From positions 3,720,001 through 3,784,000 of the forward strand of contig OZ245780.1 in the NCBI GenBank assembly GCA_965227905.1: 64,000 bases of DNA, given 5' to 3'. The first letter of the stretch is position 1, and every line of letters begins with the position of its first letter. Below the pieces are notes generated by a model, which was not told where the DNA came from, ran no database searches, and worked only from the letters and a program-made list of their open reading frames with translations. The position numbers and the translations under genes are program-made. Below, piece by piece: positions 8,465 to 18,276 of this stretch. This DNA comes from CBDDHT01 sp965227905 (GTDB lineage: Bacteria; Pseudomonadota; Alphaproteobacteria; Rhizobiales; Methyloligellaceae).

Positions 8465-9364
8465 CTACGGCACGTATCGCTTCGACAACTCCGCGAGTAA
8501 CCAGTTCTTGAAAGCAAGTAGTTTGGCATCGATCGACGATCTTTTGTGCCAAACCAGATAAAATCCCCGGCCCGTATGGAGCTGACCATCGGTTAGTCGC
8601 GCAAGTCGACCTTCGCGGATTTCGTCCTCGACCAGGCGGAAATCCGCAAGGGCTACTCCAAGACCAGAGACCGCTCCATCCAGAACCAGTGCCTGGGTCG
8701 GATAGGTGATGAAATCAACCTCGCCGCTGCGGCTGACGGCATTCTTTTCAAACCACATATCCCATTCGTCTTTACGGCCCGATGCAGTCAGGAGTTTTGT
8801 TTTAGCCAGATCAATCGATCGATCGCGGCCCTTTACGGAACGGGCGGCCTTTGCCGCACCGACCAGCCAGAGGCTCTCATCGAACAGTTTTTCCGAACAA
8901 AGGCCGTTCCACTCGCCAGCCCCATGGCGAATGGCGAGATCGATGTGCGCATGCTCCAAGTCCTGTCGGACAGAAGCGATATCAGTCTCCAGCAAAATGG
9001 AAGGGAAGCGCTCTTGGAATGAGGCGAGCCGTTTGAGCAGCCAGCGCGATGCGAATGAAGGCGCGACACTAATTCTCAACGTGCCGCTGAGGCCGCTGCT
9101 CTTAAACTGAGCCGTCGAATCCGCGAGAATATCGAGCGCTCTTTGAACTTCGCCCAGGAGCGGCAATGCAGCATCCGTAATGCGGACACCGCGAAACTCG
9201 CGATGAAAGAGCGGCGCACCAAGATACGCCTCCAACGCCTTGATCTGATGGCTGACCGCCGAGTGCGTAACGTTCAGCTCATCGCCTGTATCACGAAAAC
9301 TCCCAAGACGCGCGGCGGCTTCGAACGCTTTCAATTGATTGAGATTGGGGATCTGCCTAGCCAT
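8465..9364 (-). CDS. LysR-family regulator, GcvA-like
   Basis: 299 residues, standard LysR length. The N-terminal helix-turn-helix reads LKAFEAAARLGSFRDTGDEL then VTHSAVSHQIKALEAYLG, and the effector domain begins near ISVAPSFASRWLLKRLASF, a pattern typical of GcvA-type members. It is divergent from the DMT transporter-methyltransferase-cupin operon with 179 bp between, the classic position for a LysR activator of the divergent operon. The effector is unknown. Confidence 0.87.
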   Translation of the reverse strand: MARQIPNLNQLKAFEAAARLGSFRDTGDELNVTHSAVSHQIKALEAYLGAPLFHREFRGVRITDAALPLLGEVQRALDILADSTAQFKSSGLSGTLRISVAPSFASRWLLKRLASFQERFPSILLETDIASVRQDLEHAHIDLAIRHGAGEWNGLCSEKLFDESLWLVGAAKAARSVKGRDRSIDLAKTKLLTASGRKDEWDMWFEKNAVSRSGEVDFITYPTQALVLDGAVSGLGVALADFRLVEDEIREGRLARLTDGQLHTGRGFYLVWHKRSSIDAKLLAFKNWLLAELSKRYVP

Positions 9365-9543
9365 GACGTGATGTTAGAAAAATTCATCTCAGGTGTGAAG
9401 AGCTATCGTTATTCGTGGCAGCCCATTCAGGGCACTATTTCACACAGCAAGCACAGCAATGGAAAGCACTGGCCCTTTGATCCACGCCTGCTCTTTCACG
9501 GGCCGAGGCGCCGCCCAAGAACAAGTCGATTGGATGAGTTTAA

Positions 9544-10458
9544 GTGAAGACCGATGAACCGAGCTGGCTCGCATTTGCACCTGCCTCTTTTCTATTGCTT
9601 TGGTCGACGGGCTATGTCGCAGCAAAGTTCGGTCTGACCTTTGCCGAACCGATGACGTTCTTGGCGCTCCGCTTCGGCTGTGTCTCGGCAATCATGGTCC
9701 TTCTGTTCCTGGCATTGAAGCCTCCATTGCCCCGAACGCGCGCTGATTGGCTGCATCTGGCCATTGTCGGTTTCCTTCTCCAGTCGCTGTACTTCGGCAT
9801 GTGTTACATGTCGTTCAAGGCCGGGATCGCAGTCGGCACGCTTGCCCTAATCCTCTCATTGCAGCCGATACTCGTTGGTCTCATTGCGCCGAGATGGGTT
9901 TCCGAACGCGTTGGATGGAAACAATGGCTCGGCTTGCTGTTAGGTCTGCTTGGCGCCGGCATTGTCATCATCGCCAGATCGGCGATCGAGGCTCCGACTA
10001 TACCGAGTTTGCTGTACGGCTTTCTTGCTCTCTTCGGCATCACCGCCGGATCCCTTTGGGAGAAACGTTTCGGGGTTTCTCATCATCCTGTGACATCGAA
10101 CCTCGTCGGATACACCGTTGGTCTGATCGGGATTGCGCCTTTCATGCTGGCGCTGGAGACGATGCATGTTGAATGGACCTGGGCGTTTGTGCTGGCACTG
10201 GCCTACTTGATCGTCGGCTCCTCTCTCGTTGCCGTGGGCCTGCTGCTCGCCATGATCCGGGCCGGAGACGTCGCTCGCGTGTCAGCCTTGTTCTTCATGG
10301 TGCCACCGCTCGCCGCTCTCTTCGCCTGGCAGATCCTGGATGAAGTCATGCCGCCTCTCGCCTGGTTCGGCATGGCCGTCGCAGCCATTGGCGTGTTCCT
10401 GGCAACATACAAGCCGAAGGAACCGGCCCAACCACAACCCCAGGAAGGTTCATCGTGA
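9544..10458 (+). CDS. EamA/DMT-superfamily transporter
   Basis: 304 residues with ten hydrophobic segments arranged as two EamA halves (for example LLLWSTGYVAAKFGL at the start and FFMVPPLAALFAWQILDE near the end). Such proteins usually export amino acids or small metabolites. Only a GTG at 9544 fits the length. Its TGA overlaps the GTG of the methyltransferase by 4 nt, so the two are translationally coupled. Substrate unknown; the coupling suggests it could handle the methyltransferase substrate or product. Confidence 0.85.
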   Translation: MKTDEPSWLAFAPASFLLLWSTGYVAAKFGLTFAEPMTFLALRFGCVSAIMVLLFLALKPPLPRTRADWLHLAIVGFLLQSLYFGMCYMSFKAGIAVGTLALILSLQPILVGLIAPRWVSERVGWKQWLGLLLGLLGAGIVIIARSAIEAPTIPSLLYGFLALFGITAGSLWEKRFGVSHHPVTSNLVGYTVGLIGIAPFMLALETMHVEWTWAFVLALAYLIVGSSLVAVGLLLAMIRAGDVARVSALFFMVPPLAALFAWQILDEVMPPLAWFGMAVAAIGVFLATYKPKEPAQPQPQEGSS

Positions 10459-11441
10459 CAGAAAGCGCATACTATAGAGACCGTTGGATCGACATCGATC
10501 CCGGAGAATTGGAACGGTATCAGCGTATGTTCCAATGGAATTCCGGCTCAATGGTCTTTTACGCACCGGCCGATATTCGAGAGGGCCAGATCGTCGGTGA
10601 ACTGGGATGCGGGCCGGGACATACGGCTGTCGAGATTGCGAAATGGGTCGGGGATACAGGACACGTCCACGCATTCGACATCAATGCCGGTTTCGTAGAG
10701 CAAGCCACTCATAATGCACGAGCTGCAGGATTCGAGAGCCGAATTTCGGTGCATCAATCCAACGGATCCAGCCTCCCCGTAGCTGCCTCGACGTTCGATC
10801 GCATAACAGCACGGAACACACTCATCTACGTCGACGACATCGCGCAGACGCTGCTTGAATTCAAACGCGTTCTCAAACCCGGAGGATTGATGCATGCGAT
10901 CGAAGGCGATTGGCCGATGATGATTGTCGAACCGATCCCACAGGGCCGATGGGCTGCGTTCGTGGGAGCTGCAAGTCATGCGTGTCGAACGCCAAATATC
11001 GGCCGGAAGCTCTACGGCCATCTGGTCAACGCAGGGTTTGCCGATGTGGACGTTCAGCTGATCACCCGTCCCGATACGGAGGGAAGATTGCTCGGCATGA
11101 TCACGAACATGGCCCGGTATGCAAAGGCCGGCAACACGCTGGATGGTGCAACCATTGATCAGGTTATCGCGTCAGTGGAAAAAGCTGTCGACCATGGAAC
11201 CTATCTTGCCATTGCACCGCAGTTTGTCGTGACCGCCCGGGGCGTAGGCGGTCGTGGACCCAAACGCCGACCCGAAACAGATTCTACGAAAAAGGAAGAG
11301 ACATGCCCTACACTCTCGAACAATTCAGCGCCAACATTTACACCGCGCTTGCGGCAGACGCGGGTGTCGCAGGACAACGCAGAATCCTTGAATTCGTCAC
11401 CAAGGCACTCTTGGACGACACCTTTGTCGAACAACATCTAA
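10455..11441 (+). CDS. Class I SAM-dependent methyltransferase with an odd overlapping tail
   Basis: 328 residues by the open frame. The Rossmann core is clear: VGELGCGPGHTAVEIA (residues 47-62) binds SAM, AFDINAGFVEQA carries the acidic ribose ligand, and FKRVLKPGGLMHAIEGDWP is the post-core strand. The globular domain ends near residue 260 (FVVTARG). The last 65 residues look like non-coding translation and overlap the cupin gene by 139 nt. A stop (TAG at 11245) exists in the +1 frame right where the domain should end, so a small frameshift may have removed the normal stop. Acceptor substrate unknown. Confidence 0.8.
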   Translation: MTESAYYRDRWIDIDPGELERYQRMFQWNSGSMVFYAPADIREGQIVGELGCGPGHTAVEIAKWVGDTGHVHAFDINAGFVEQATHNARAAGFESRISVHQSNGSSLPVAASTFDRITARNTLIYVDDIAQTLLEFKRVLKPGGLMHAIEGDWPMMIVEPIPQGRWAAFVGAASHACRTPNIGRKLYGHLVNAGFADVDVQLITRPDTEGRLLGMITNMARYAKAGNTLDGATIDQVIASVEKAVDHGTYLAIAPQFVVTARGVGGRGPKRRPETDSTKKEETCPTLSNNSAPTFTPRLRQTRVSQDNAESLNSSPRHSWTTPLSNNI

Positions 11442-11809
11442 CAAGCGAAACATGCAAGCCAAGGAAGGTACTCTATGAAGATCCAGACCTTGGTTTCTGC
11501 ATTTGCGGTCACGTCTACGACAAAGGCAAAGATGAGGTATGGCCCCACGATCACGGCCCGGCCTGGGCCATCTACGGCCTGGCCGGCGGTGAAACAGAAA
11601 TGACCGATTGGGACGTGGTTCAGATAGGGAACGATACCAATCCGACACTTGTCAAACCGCGGCGATCATATGAGCTGAAGCGTGGTGACTGCCATCTCTA
11701 CCAAGTTGGCGACATTCATTCACCGATCATAGGCGACGGCACAAAATTGATCAGGATCGAAGGCAAGAACCTGGACAAAATCCAAAGGTCCAACATCAAG
11801 GCGGCTTGA
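11303..11809 (+). CDS. Cysteine-dioxygenase-like cupin protein
   Basis: 168 residues. WPHDHGPAWAIYGLAGGETE (His82, His84) followed by a lone His139 in VGDIHSP gives the three-His iron site of the cysteine dioxygenase type of cupin, with no fourth acidic ligand apparent. The ATG at 11303 has AAGGAAGAG upstream. It ends a LysR-controlled operon with a DMT transporter and a methyltransferase. A thiol or small-acid dioxygenase role is possible; the substrate is not known, and the long overlap with the preceding frame is unusual. Confidence 0.7.
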   Translation: MPYTLEQFSANIYTALAADAGVAGQRRILEFVTKALLDDTFVEQHLTSETCKPRKVLYEDPDLGFCICGHVYDKGKDEVWPHDHGPAWAIYGLAGGETEMTDWDVVQIGNDTNPTLVKPRRSYELKRGDCHLYQVGDIHSPIIGDGTKLIRIEGKNLDKIQRSNIKAA

Positions 11810-11873
11810 CCGGGCGTGCTAGCCAAACCCGCTCGCTTCCGAGAGTTCAGAGCCGAGAGAGGATCAAGCTCAC

Positions 11874-12668
11874 TCAAGCAAGTACCGCTTCGATTTGCCT
11901 GACGACCTCTTGGCATTTCCGCGGGTCCAGTGCATCGGGATGCGGTGCGTCGAACTGGCCTGAATCATTATCGAAATACTGGCCGGAGGCTGTCGCAAAT
12001 GCATCATCAAGAGCAGCGCGACACAGTATGTCCGCACCAATCCCGATATCGCCGCCGGCGACGCCAAAAGCTTCTTTCACCATCTTGCTGCCGAGCATCG
12101 AACCGGGATTGACCGCGATGATGGCCGGGCCATTATCTCCTAGTGCGAGCGCCACGCTGCGAGACCACATCGTCAGCGCCAGCTTGCTCTGAGCATAAGC
12201 CGCACCGTCAGACAGACTGACTTGGCCCGAGAGCGCCTTGAGATCGACGGGTGACTGAGCTGCAGAGGACAGGTTCACGACGCGCCCTTCCCCGCTCATC
12301 AGCGGCAATAACCGTTGCGTCAGCAGATAGGGTGCGACCGTATTCACCGCGAACCTGATATCCAGTCCATCCTCTGTCGTGGAACCGGGAGCATAGATCC
12401 CTGCATTGTTGATCAGCACGTCGAGCTTGGCGTGCTTGTCGACCACGTCATTTGCCATTGCCTCGACATCGGCCATGCGAGACAGATCGGCTCTGTAGAT
12501 TTCAATGTCTTTACTGCCGGAAAGCGAAGAAAGTGTCTTCTGCGTATCCGCCAGCTTTTCCGGGCTCCGCCCGTGCAAGAGGATGCGGTGCCCCTTGGAG
12601 ACCAGCATCTTCGCCGTCGCCAACCCGATGCCATCGGTAGAACCTGTTATCAATACGGTCTTGTGCAT
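11874..12668 (-). CDS. Short-chain dehydrogenase/reductase (SDR)
   Basis: 264 residues, classical SDR. TGSTDGIGLATA is the dinucleotide-binding glycine motif, NNAGIYAPG the structural NAG motif, a serine in LSSAAQ, and YAQSK the catalytic Tyr-x3-Lys. The ATG at 12668 (MHKTVLITG) with GAAAGAAG upstream is chosen; the frame runs 44 codons further but that part has no SDR similarity. Oxidises or reduces a carbonyl/alcohol with NAD(P); substrate unknown. It is convergent with the cupin operon. Confidence 0.87.
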   Translation of the reverse strand: MHKTVLITGSTDGIGLATAKMLVSKGHRILLHGRSPEKLADTQKTLSSLSGSKDIEIYRADLSRMADVEAMANDVVDKHAKLDVLINNAGIYAPGSTTEDGLDIRFAVNTVAPYLLTQRLLPLMSGEGRVVNLSSAAQSPVDLKALSGQVSLSDGAAYAQSKLALTMWSRSVALALGDNGPAIIAVNPGSMLGSKMVKEAFGVAGGDIGIGADILCRAALDDAFATASGQYFDNDSGQFDAPHPDALDPRKCQEVVRQIEAVLA

Positions 12669-13212
12669 GGTGTCTTCTTTCTCAATCGAGATACCCTGTA
12701 TGGAGTAGAGGTGCTGCCGCAGACTCAGAGATCTGCAACATTGAAAAAACTCGGCCTGCCGACGCACCCGGCTTTGTAGAGCAGCTTTCCTCGCCTTCAC
12801 CTTCCAGACGTTCTTAGCTGGATGTCCGGGTGAGTTTCACCTCACCGTGCCCGGCGACGCGTGCATTTGCGGGTTCGATAGAGGACGAAATCCAACTTTT
12901 GACTGTTGGCGTGACGGCAAGAACTGAGTCCTAGATCCTTACTCCCCTTGCTTCAGGGAATGCTCCCGAAGCTCTGCTCGGTTCCGGTGTTCTTCAGCAG
13001 ATTTAATCCTTTCAGATTGAAAAAAAATGCCTCATTCGCGAGTTCAAAATTCGTGGTTTGGATATAATTCGATGGACTAAGACAACGTTCAGGTCTTCAT
13101 CCGTGCGGCGGAGATATCGCGTATCAGCGCTGCCGGCCATTTTTTTGCGGCGAAACGCGACATCGATCACACGAATATCTCGTGTAGAATTGCGTGCGTC
13201 TAAATTCGGAGG
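12669..13212. other. Intergenic region, no gene seen
   Basis: 544 bp between two minus-strand genes. It should hold the SDR promoter. It is locally AT-richer, with an A-run near 13020. I see no convincing ORF, RNA gene or repeat. Confidence 0.6.
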
Positions 13213-14541
13213 CTAGTGCGCCGCCGGCGAAGGCTCACAGTAACTGCAATCTCGATGGCTCTTTGTCAGACAAAGCATCACCCATACGAGAACCAAGCTG
13301 GCAAGCCACCAGGTTTGCCAAAGCCCCCAACCTGTACCGGCCATGGTCGCAAGCATCGCAAAGACGGCGAGCCCCGTCTGTCCGAACAAGGGTGACACGC
13401 TTGCCAGTTGTCGTAATCCAAGCAGGCCGACAATGAGGGTGAGCCCGGCGCCAATTGCTCCTAGTTCAAGCCAGATCTGTAGATAGCCGTTATGCGCATG
13501 CCGGCCCGGACGCAACCGATATGGCGACTTCCTCTTCGCCTTGTGTTGCTCGACAATTGCCTGCTGCAGTTCGCGTGTTCCCCTTACCCCAATTCCCGTC
13601 AAGGGCTGTTCGCCAACCTTCTCGGCGGTAAAGCGCCAAATGTAAAAGCGCGAAGCAATACTCAGTTTCGGCATCCAGTCAGCCTCATGCCAACCCGACT
13701 TGTGAGGCAACGCACCGAGCGGAACCGCGAACATGAGAACCAATGTCCACACTGCCGCCAAGCCCCAACGCACAGCCTTTGCCGAGAAAAACGCTAGTGC
13801 GACAACCAACAGCTGCACCGCGAGCGCAACCTTGGCCGTGTCGTTTTCAGACAGCAGCGTGCTCAGGACAACGCAGAAAGCTAGCGCGACGAGTGCCGGA
13901 ATGCGAGATGATCCTGAAAGCCGTTGGTGGATGAATATTGCGACAGGCAGTGAGAATATCACCATGTTGGAAACGTAAATGTTCAGGCGATAAGGCTCGA
14001 CGTGTCTAATGATGCCGTCATGCGTCACAAGATCCTTACCGCCCCCCTCCGCGAGGAACGGAAACCATGTATGAAAGAAGATCAGCAGCGGTTGACCGAC
14101 GACGATGATTACGAACAGCGCCGCCATGCCGGCCGCAATGCCACAGAACAGTCCTGTGGCGAGCGATAGCAACCGAGATTTGTCGAGCTGAGGCACAAGC
14201 GCAATCAAGACAATGCCGCTGACGGCAAGTAGTGCAAACAGGGTGGCTTTGCTGAAGGCTGCCGATTGGTTCGATGCCCAAGTGGCATTGACAAAGAGAT
14301 AGAGTCCAAGAGCACCGACTGCGATCACCAGCGGCTGACGGACAAGAGCGCTCAAACACCGACGTTGCGTTACAAACAAGACCCCAAAGGACACCGCACC
14401 GCATATAATCATCAGTGCAGGAACCAACCGCGGTAACATGACCATCGAGAATCCTACGAGCACCGGCAGAGCAATTCGGATCCATTTCGTCATGCCGGCA
14501 TTTGGTCTCTTATTATTCGCGGCCAGGCTGTCCCCGGACAT
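13213..14541 (-). CDS. O-antigen ligase-like polytopic membrane protein (Wzy/WaaL family)
   Basis: 442 residues with about eleven membrane segments and one large periplasmic loop near residues 290-350. The loop contains FYIWRFTAEKVGEQPLTGIG and RPGRHAHNGYLQIWLELGA, matching the conserved Arg/Gly and HNxxLQxxxExG patterns of the O-antigen ligase/polymerase superfamily, which transfers or joins lipid-linked glycans at the outer face of the inner membrane. No other polysaccharide genes are nearby. The start may be the ATG at 14493 (MTKWIRIAL) instead of 14541. Confidence 0.8.
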   Translation of the reverse strand: MSGDSLAANNKRPNAGMTKWIRIALPVLVGFSMVMLPRLVPALMIICGAVSFGVLFVTQRRCLSALVRQPLVIAVGALGLYLFVNATWASNQSAAFSKATLFALLAVSGIVLIALVPQLDKSRLLSLATGLFCGIAAGMAALFVIIVVGQPLLIFFHTWFPFLAEGGGKDLVTHDGIIRHVEPYRLNIYVSNMVIFSLPVAIFIHQRLSGSSRIPALVALAFCVVLSTLLSENDTAKVALAVQLLVVALAFFSAKAVRWGLAAVWTLVLMFAVPLGALPHKSGWHEADWMPKLSIASRFYIWRFTAEKVGEQPLTGIGVRGTRELQQAIVEQHKAKRKSPYRLRPGRHAHNGYLQIWLELGAIGAGLTLIVGLLGLRQLASVSPLFGQTGLAVFAMLATMAGTGWGLWQTWWLASLVLVWVMLCLTKSHRDCSYCEPSPAAH

Positions 14542-14943
14542 GGTTTCTTAGTCGTCAGGGCATTGAGATGTAAGCAAAAAACAACCTTCGCATCCGACAA
14601 GGTTCGATCTCGAGCACTAAATTTATCAAGACAAAACGACAATCTCCCGGGCTGTGGAAAAGTCGGCATTTCAAATTCACCACAATGGATACATTTTCGT
14701 CTGAATACGTCATATTTCGCCCACACTGGGTTGTCTAGGCAGTTCCATACATGGATAATTGTCAATTGCCGTGTGCTTCAGGATCAGTCTGTTCTGAAGT
14801 CCCCAGCGGACCAGGAAGAGCCTTGTCGCGTCGATGCCTTAGGCCCTTGGTTCGGATTTTGGCTCCCCTTGTGGTGGTCGAACTGACAAAGAGACAATCC
14901 GCAGAATCGTGAGCGGCACTGGTCTCAAGGTGCATTTGCAATC
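14542..14943. other. Intergenic region, no gene seen
   Basis: 402 bp between divergent genes for the O-antigen-ligase-like protein and the flavin monooxygenase. Both promoters should lie here. I see no convincing ORF or structured element. Confidence 0.55.
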
Positions 14944-16329
14944 ATGGCTCAGCCCGAGAAACGCTATTGTATCATCGGTGCCGGCGCCTGTGGTCTCGCG
15001 GTCGTAAAGACGTTCATAGATCGGAAAATTCCCTTCGACTGTTTTGAACGGGAAACCGACATTGGCGGGATTTGGAATGATCAGAGCCCAAACCGTGTTT
15101 ATGAAACGACGCACCTGAATAGCTCGAAACGGCTGACCCGCTATACTGACTTCCCCATGCCAGAAGGCTATCCACAGTTTCTCAGTCTTCATCAGGCACG
15201 CGACTATCTCCGGGCTTATGCCGATAATTTCGGCCTGCGCGAATTCATCACTTTCAGTACGGAAGTTGAGCGCGTCGAGGAGATAGAAGGGGGTGGGTGG
15301 AATGTGACGATCGCCGGCGAAAGTGCGCCACGATTCTACGACGGCGTCATCGTCGCGAACGGGCACCATTGGGACCCGAAGACACCGGACTATCCTGGCC
15401 ATTTCGACGGCGACAGCCTGCATTCGCACGACGTAAAATCGCGTGATCAGATCAAAGGGAGACGCATGCTCGTCATAGGTGCGGGAAATTCCGGTTGCGA
15501 CCTCGCAGCCGACGGCGCGCATCTTGCTGAGGCTGTCTTCCACTCTATGCGGCGTAGCTATTACTTCTTGCCGAGGTTGGTGTGCGGGCGACCACTGGAC
15601 GTCATAATCGATCTAACGCAACGCTGGCCCCTCCCCCGCAAGTTCCTGCGCTGGATGTATTCGGTCGGGCTTTACATGATTGTCGGCCCACACGAAAAAT
15701 TTGGCTTACAGAAGCCCGATCACAAGCTCCTTGAATGCCATCCGTCAGCCGCGTCGTCTTATCTGGACCATCTCGTCCATGGACGCATTTCACCGAAAGG
15801 CGATGTTTCGGAGCTGGCTGGCGACCATGTCGTATTCAAGGACGGAAGCAAAGAGAAAGTCGACCTGCTCATCTATGCGACCGGATTCAGGCTTTCGTTC
15901 CCATTTATGGATGAGAACTACTTTCTCGATAAGAACGGCCAATCGAGCCTGTTTCTGCACGTTTTCCACCGTGAGCGCGACGACCTCTTTGCCGTCGGCC
16001 TAGCCACACCCGCCGACGGTGGTTTCTGGCAACTGGCAGACTATCAAGCCCAGTTGATCGCAACCTTTATCGTTGCCCAACGGCGCGGTTCATCGCCGGC
16101 CAATTGGTTCAGCAGGCACAAAACCAAAGCTCTGCCTGCAATAGACCATGGCGTGACGTATGTCGCGTCCGAGCGCCATAGGTTTCAGGTTCAGCATTAC
16201 CGGTATCGCACCTGCATCAAGCGCCTGTTGAACAAGTTCGGTCGAGACAGCATGGCCTCATTTCCCGAAAACATTCATCAAGCGACACTGGTAGAACCGT
16301 TGGAACGTAGCGCGCATCCAACTTCATAG
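14944..16329 (+). CDS. Flavin-containing monooxygenase (FMO) family protein
   Basis: 461 residues. CIIGAGACGLAVVKTF binds FAD and MLVIGAGNSGCDLAAD binds NADPH; YATGFRLSFPF is the conserved C-terminal ATG motif. The FMO identifying motif FxGxxxHxxxF/Y appears in altered form as YPGHFDGDSLHSHDV. FMOs oxygenate soft nucleophiles (N, S) or ketones. It stands alone, convergent with a DMT transporter, so the context gives no substrate. Confidence 0.85.
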   Translation: MAQPEKRYCIIGAGACGLAVVKTFIDRKIPFDCFERETDIGGIWNDQSPNRVYETTHLNSSKRLTRYTDFPMPEGYPQFLSLHQARDYLRAYADNFGLREFITFSTEVERVEEIEGGGWNVTIAGESAPRFYDGVIVANGHHWDPKTPDYPGHFDGDSLHSHDVKSRDQIKGRRMLVIGAGNSGCDLAADGAHLAEAVFHSMRRSYYFLPRLVCGRPLDVIIDLTQRWPLPRKFLRWMYSVGLYMIVGPHEKFGLQKPDHKLLECHPSAASSYLDHLVHGRISPKGDVSELAGDHVVFKDGSKEKVDLLIYATGFRLSFPFMDENYFLDKNGQSSLFLHVFHRERDDLFAVGLATPADGGFWQLADYQAQLIATFIVAQRRGSSPANWFSRHKTKALPAIDHGVTYVASERHRFQVQHYRYRTCIKRLLNKFGRDSMASFPENIHQATLVEPLERSAHPTS

Positions 16330-16377
16330 GGCGTAATTGAACAACAGGAGAACCAAGACGGAAATCCAATCAATCCG

Positions 16378-17247
16378 TCACGCTCGACGTACTCGCCGTC
16401 CGCCCGGCAGCACGATGATGGCAAGCCCGAGTAGGATAAGCGCCATACCGCCATAGCGAATGGGCCCGAAGACTTCTCCGAACGCCAATGAGGACGCAAT
16501 AACCCCGACACACGGCGCAATCAGTGCGAACGGCGTCACCATGGCTGCCGAGTAGCGATTGAGCAGGTCGCCCCAAATGACATAGGCGAAGATCGTTGCA
16601 ATCGCTCCAAGGTAGATCGCCGCCGCGATGCTGGTCCATGATGCTCCAACCAACGCATCGGCGAACGACTGATCCGTATCGAAGGCGAGCGATACCGCAA
16701 ACGCGGGAAGCGGCGGAACCAGACTGAGCCACACCATCAGAGGAAACATCTGGACGTCGCCGACGCGTTTAACCAGAGTGTTGCCAATGGCCCAGCTGAA
16801 GGCGCTTGCAAGCGCAAGCCCAAGCGCTAGCAGGGGCAGATCGACGCCAATCGTCAGCGCAATCAAAACAAGACCGCCAAAGGCCGTGAACATTCCAACA
16901 ATCTGTCGTCTCGTCGGGATCTCTCGCAGAAAGGCCGCCGCCAACATCACCGTGAAAAATGCTTGAGTTTGCTGCGTCACCGACGCAAGACCGGCGGCAA
17001 TGCCTGCCTTGAAAGCAAAGAACAGCAACAGGAATTGTCCAGTGAAGAGCGTAAGGCCGATGACAATAAGCACGACCCAAGGTATTTGCGGGCGCGGGAC
17101 AAAGAGCACCGGCATACAGGCGATCACGAATCTCAGTACCGTCAGTTGAGACGCCGAGAAACTCTCGAGCCCGATTTTCGTCGCGACGAATGCCAGCCCC
17201 CAGATCGTCGAAACCAGTGCGGCAGCGAATATGTCCCTGGTTCGCAT
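16378..17247 (-). CDS. EamA/DMT-superfamily transporter
   Basis: 289 residues, ten membrane segments in two EamA repeats, for example FAAALVSTIWGLAFVATKIG at the start and RYSAAMVTPFALIAPCVGV in the second half. Likely exporter of an amino-acid-like metabolite; no regulator is directly beside it. This is one of three DMT genes in the window, with clearly different sequences. Confidence 0.85.
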   Translation of the reverse strand: MRTRDIFAAALVSTIWGLAFVATKIGLESFSASQLTVLRFVIACMPVLFVPRPQIPWVVLIVIGLTLFTGQFLLLFFAFKAGIAAGLASVTQQTQAFFTVMLAAAFLREIPTRRQIVGMFTAFGGLVLIALTIGVDLPLLALGLALASAFSWAIGNTLVKRVGDVQMFPLMVWLSLVPPLPAFAVSLAFDTDQSFADALVGASWTSIAAAIYLGAIATIFAYVIWGDLLNRYSAAMVTPFALIAPCVGVIASSLAFGEVFGPIRYGGMALILLGLAIIVLPGGRRVRRA

Positions 17248-17491
17248 CCCCTTCCAATAGCTGCCCTATCGAGCACTGAACAGCAGGAACGTATTGCGAA
17301 CTGCTTTTTCTTCACTTTATCCCGGTGCAATGCTTGAACCGATTGCCAGGACGGTGTCCTCCACGCCCGAACATTGCGGTTTCTCGCACTCAGGCAATAA
17401 AGTGATTGAAGGCAGGAAGAACTGGAGCACGCCTTTCCTAGGCAAACTGGTCGAAACGACCGGACAATATTGTAATACGGAAGTCCGCCCA

Positions 17492-18253
17492 ATGCAGGAC
17501 GTCACGTTCAAATGCAATGCTCTGATAAAGGGTCGCAATCCGATTAGCGTCGGTTCCGTCGTCGACAAAAATATAGAGCGGTTCGGAAACTGGATCGGCG
17601 GGACTGTCCTCCTGCGCGACGACCATCTCGTCTTCTCGACAAATGCCATGAATGCAGCGTTTCAGGAAGATGCCTCAGACGTTGTCGTGCCTTACGCCGA
17701 AATCACTTCAATCGAGCGTGGCCGAATGATGATCATATTCAAGACCGTTGACCTCGACACGAGCTTTGGCCGACTCCGGTTTCGCTGCATGGGATCAGCG
17801 AATGACAGGCTGAGTGATGAGCTACGACGACGCAGAGAGCGTGTTCCCGACGATACCGCGTCAATTGTCACTTCGTTATCAGCCCTTGCCGAAGTGCCCG
17901 TCAGCCAGTCAATCGCTGAGATCGCGGCGGTGTTATCCGGTAAGCAACTCAGGGTTGGCGTTACTGAGCCAAGCGAAAAGGGCGATGGTGCCGGAGGCCA
18001 GGAGATCGAATTCCTCGTAGGGCACGATGCGAACGGCGCCGCCTGGCTCTACCTGTACACCAGCGAGGAAGCGATGATCCGTGGCGGCCTCGATGGCAGT
18101 CTCAGTGTTACCATGCAATTCGATGAGCTTTTCAGAATTGCACGCCAGCAGAGCTTCGGGGGTTTCATAATCGATGCTGCACACAATGCCGACTGCCTAA
18201 CAGCCGTACCTGCCGAATTCTTCGACGCAATGGCAGAGGCTCTCGGCGATTAG
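17492..18253 (+). CDS. PH/GRAM-like plus SseB-like two-domain protein
   Basis: 253 residues starting MQDVTFKCNAL. Residues 5-110 look like a PH/GRAM-type beta fold (GGTVLLRDDHLVFSTN, VVVPYAEITSIERGRMMII), a module that binds lipids or proteins. Residues 120-250 match the SseB N-terminal domain pattern (VGHDANGAAWLYLYTSEEA, then DELFRIARQQSFGGFIIDAA). The upstream open frame from 17294 looks non-coding, so the ATG at 17492 is chosen. No secretion-system gene is nearby. Function unknown; the domain calls are from motif memory. Confidence 0.55.
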   Translation: MQDVTFKCNALIKGRNPISVGSVVDKNIERFGNWIGGTVLLRDDHLVFSTNAMNAAFQEDASDVVVPYAEITSIERGRMMIIFKTVDLDTSFGRLRFRCMGSANDRLSDELRRRRERVPDDTASIVTSLSALAEVPVSQSIAEIAAVLSGKQLRVGVTEPSEKGDGAGGQEIEFLVGHDANGAAWLYLYTSEEAMIRGGLDGSLSVTMQFDELFRIARQQSFGGFIIDAAHNADCLTAVPAEFFDAMAEALGD

Positions 18254-18276
18254 GAGACGATATTGCAAGTCGGGGA

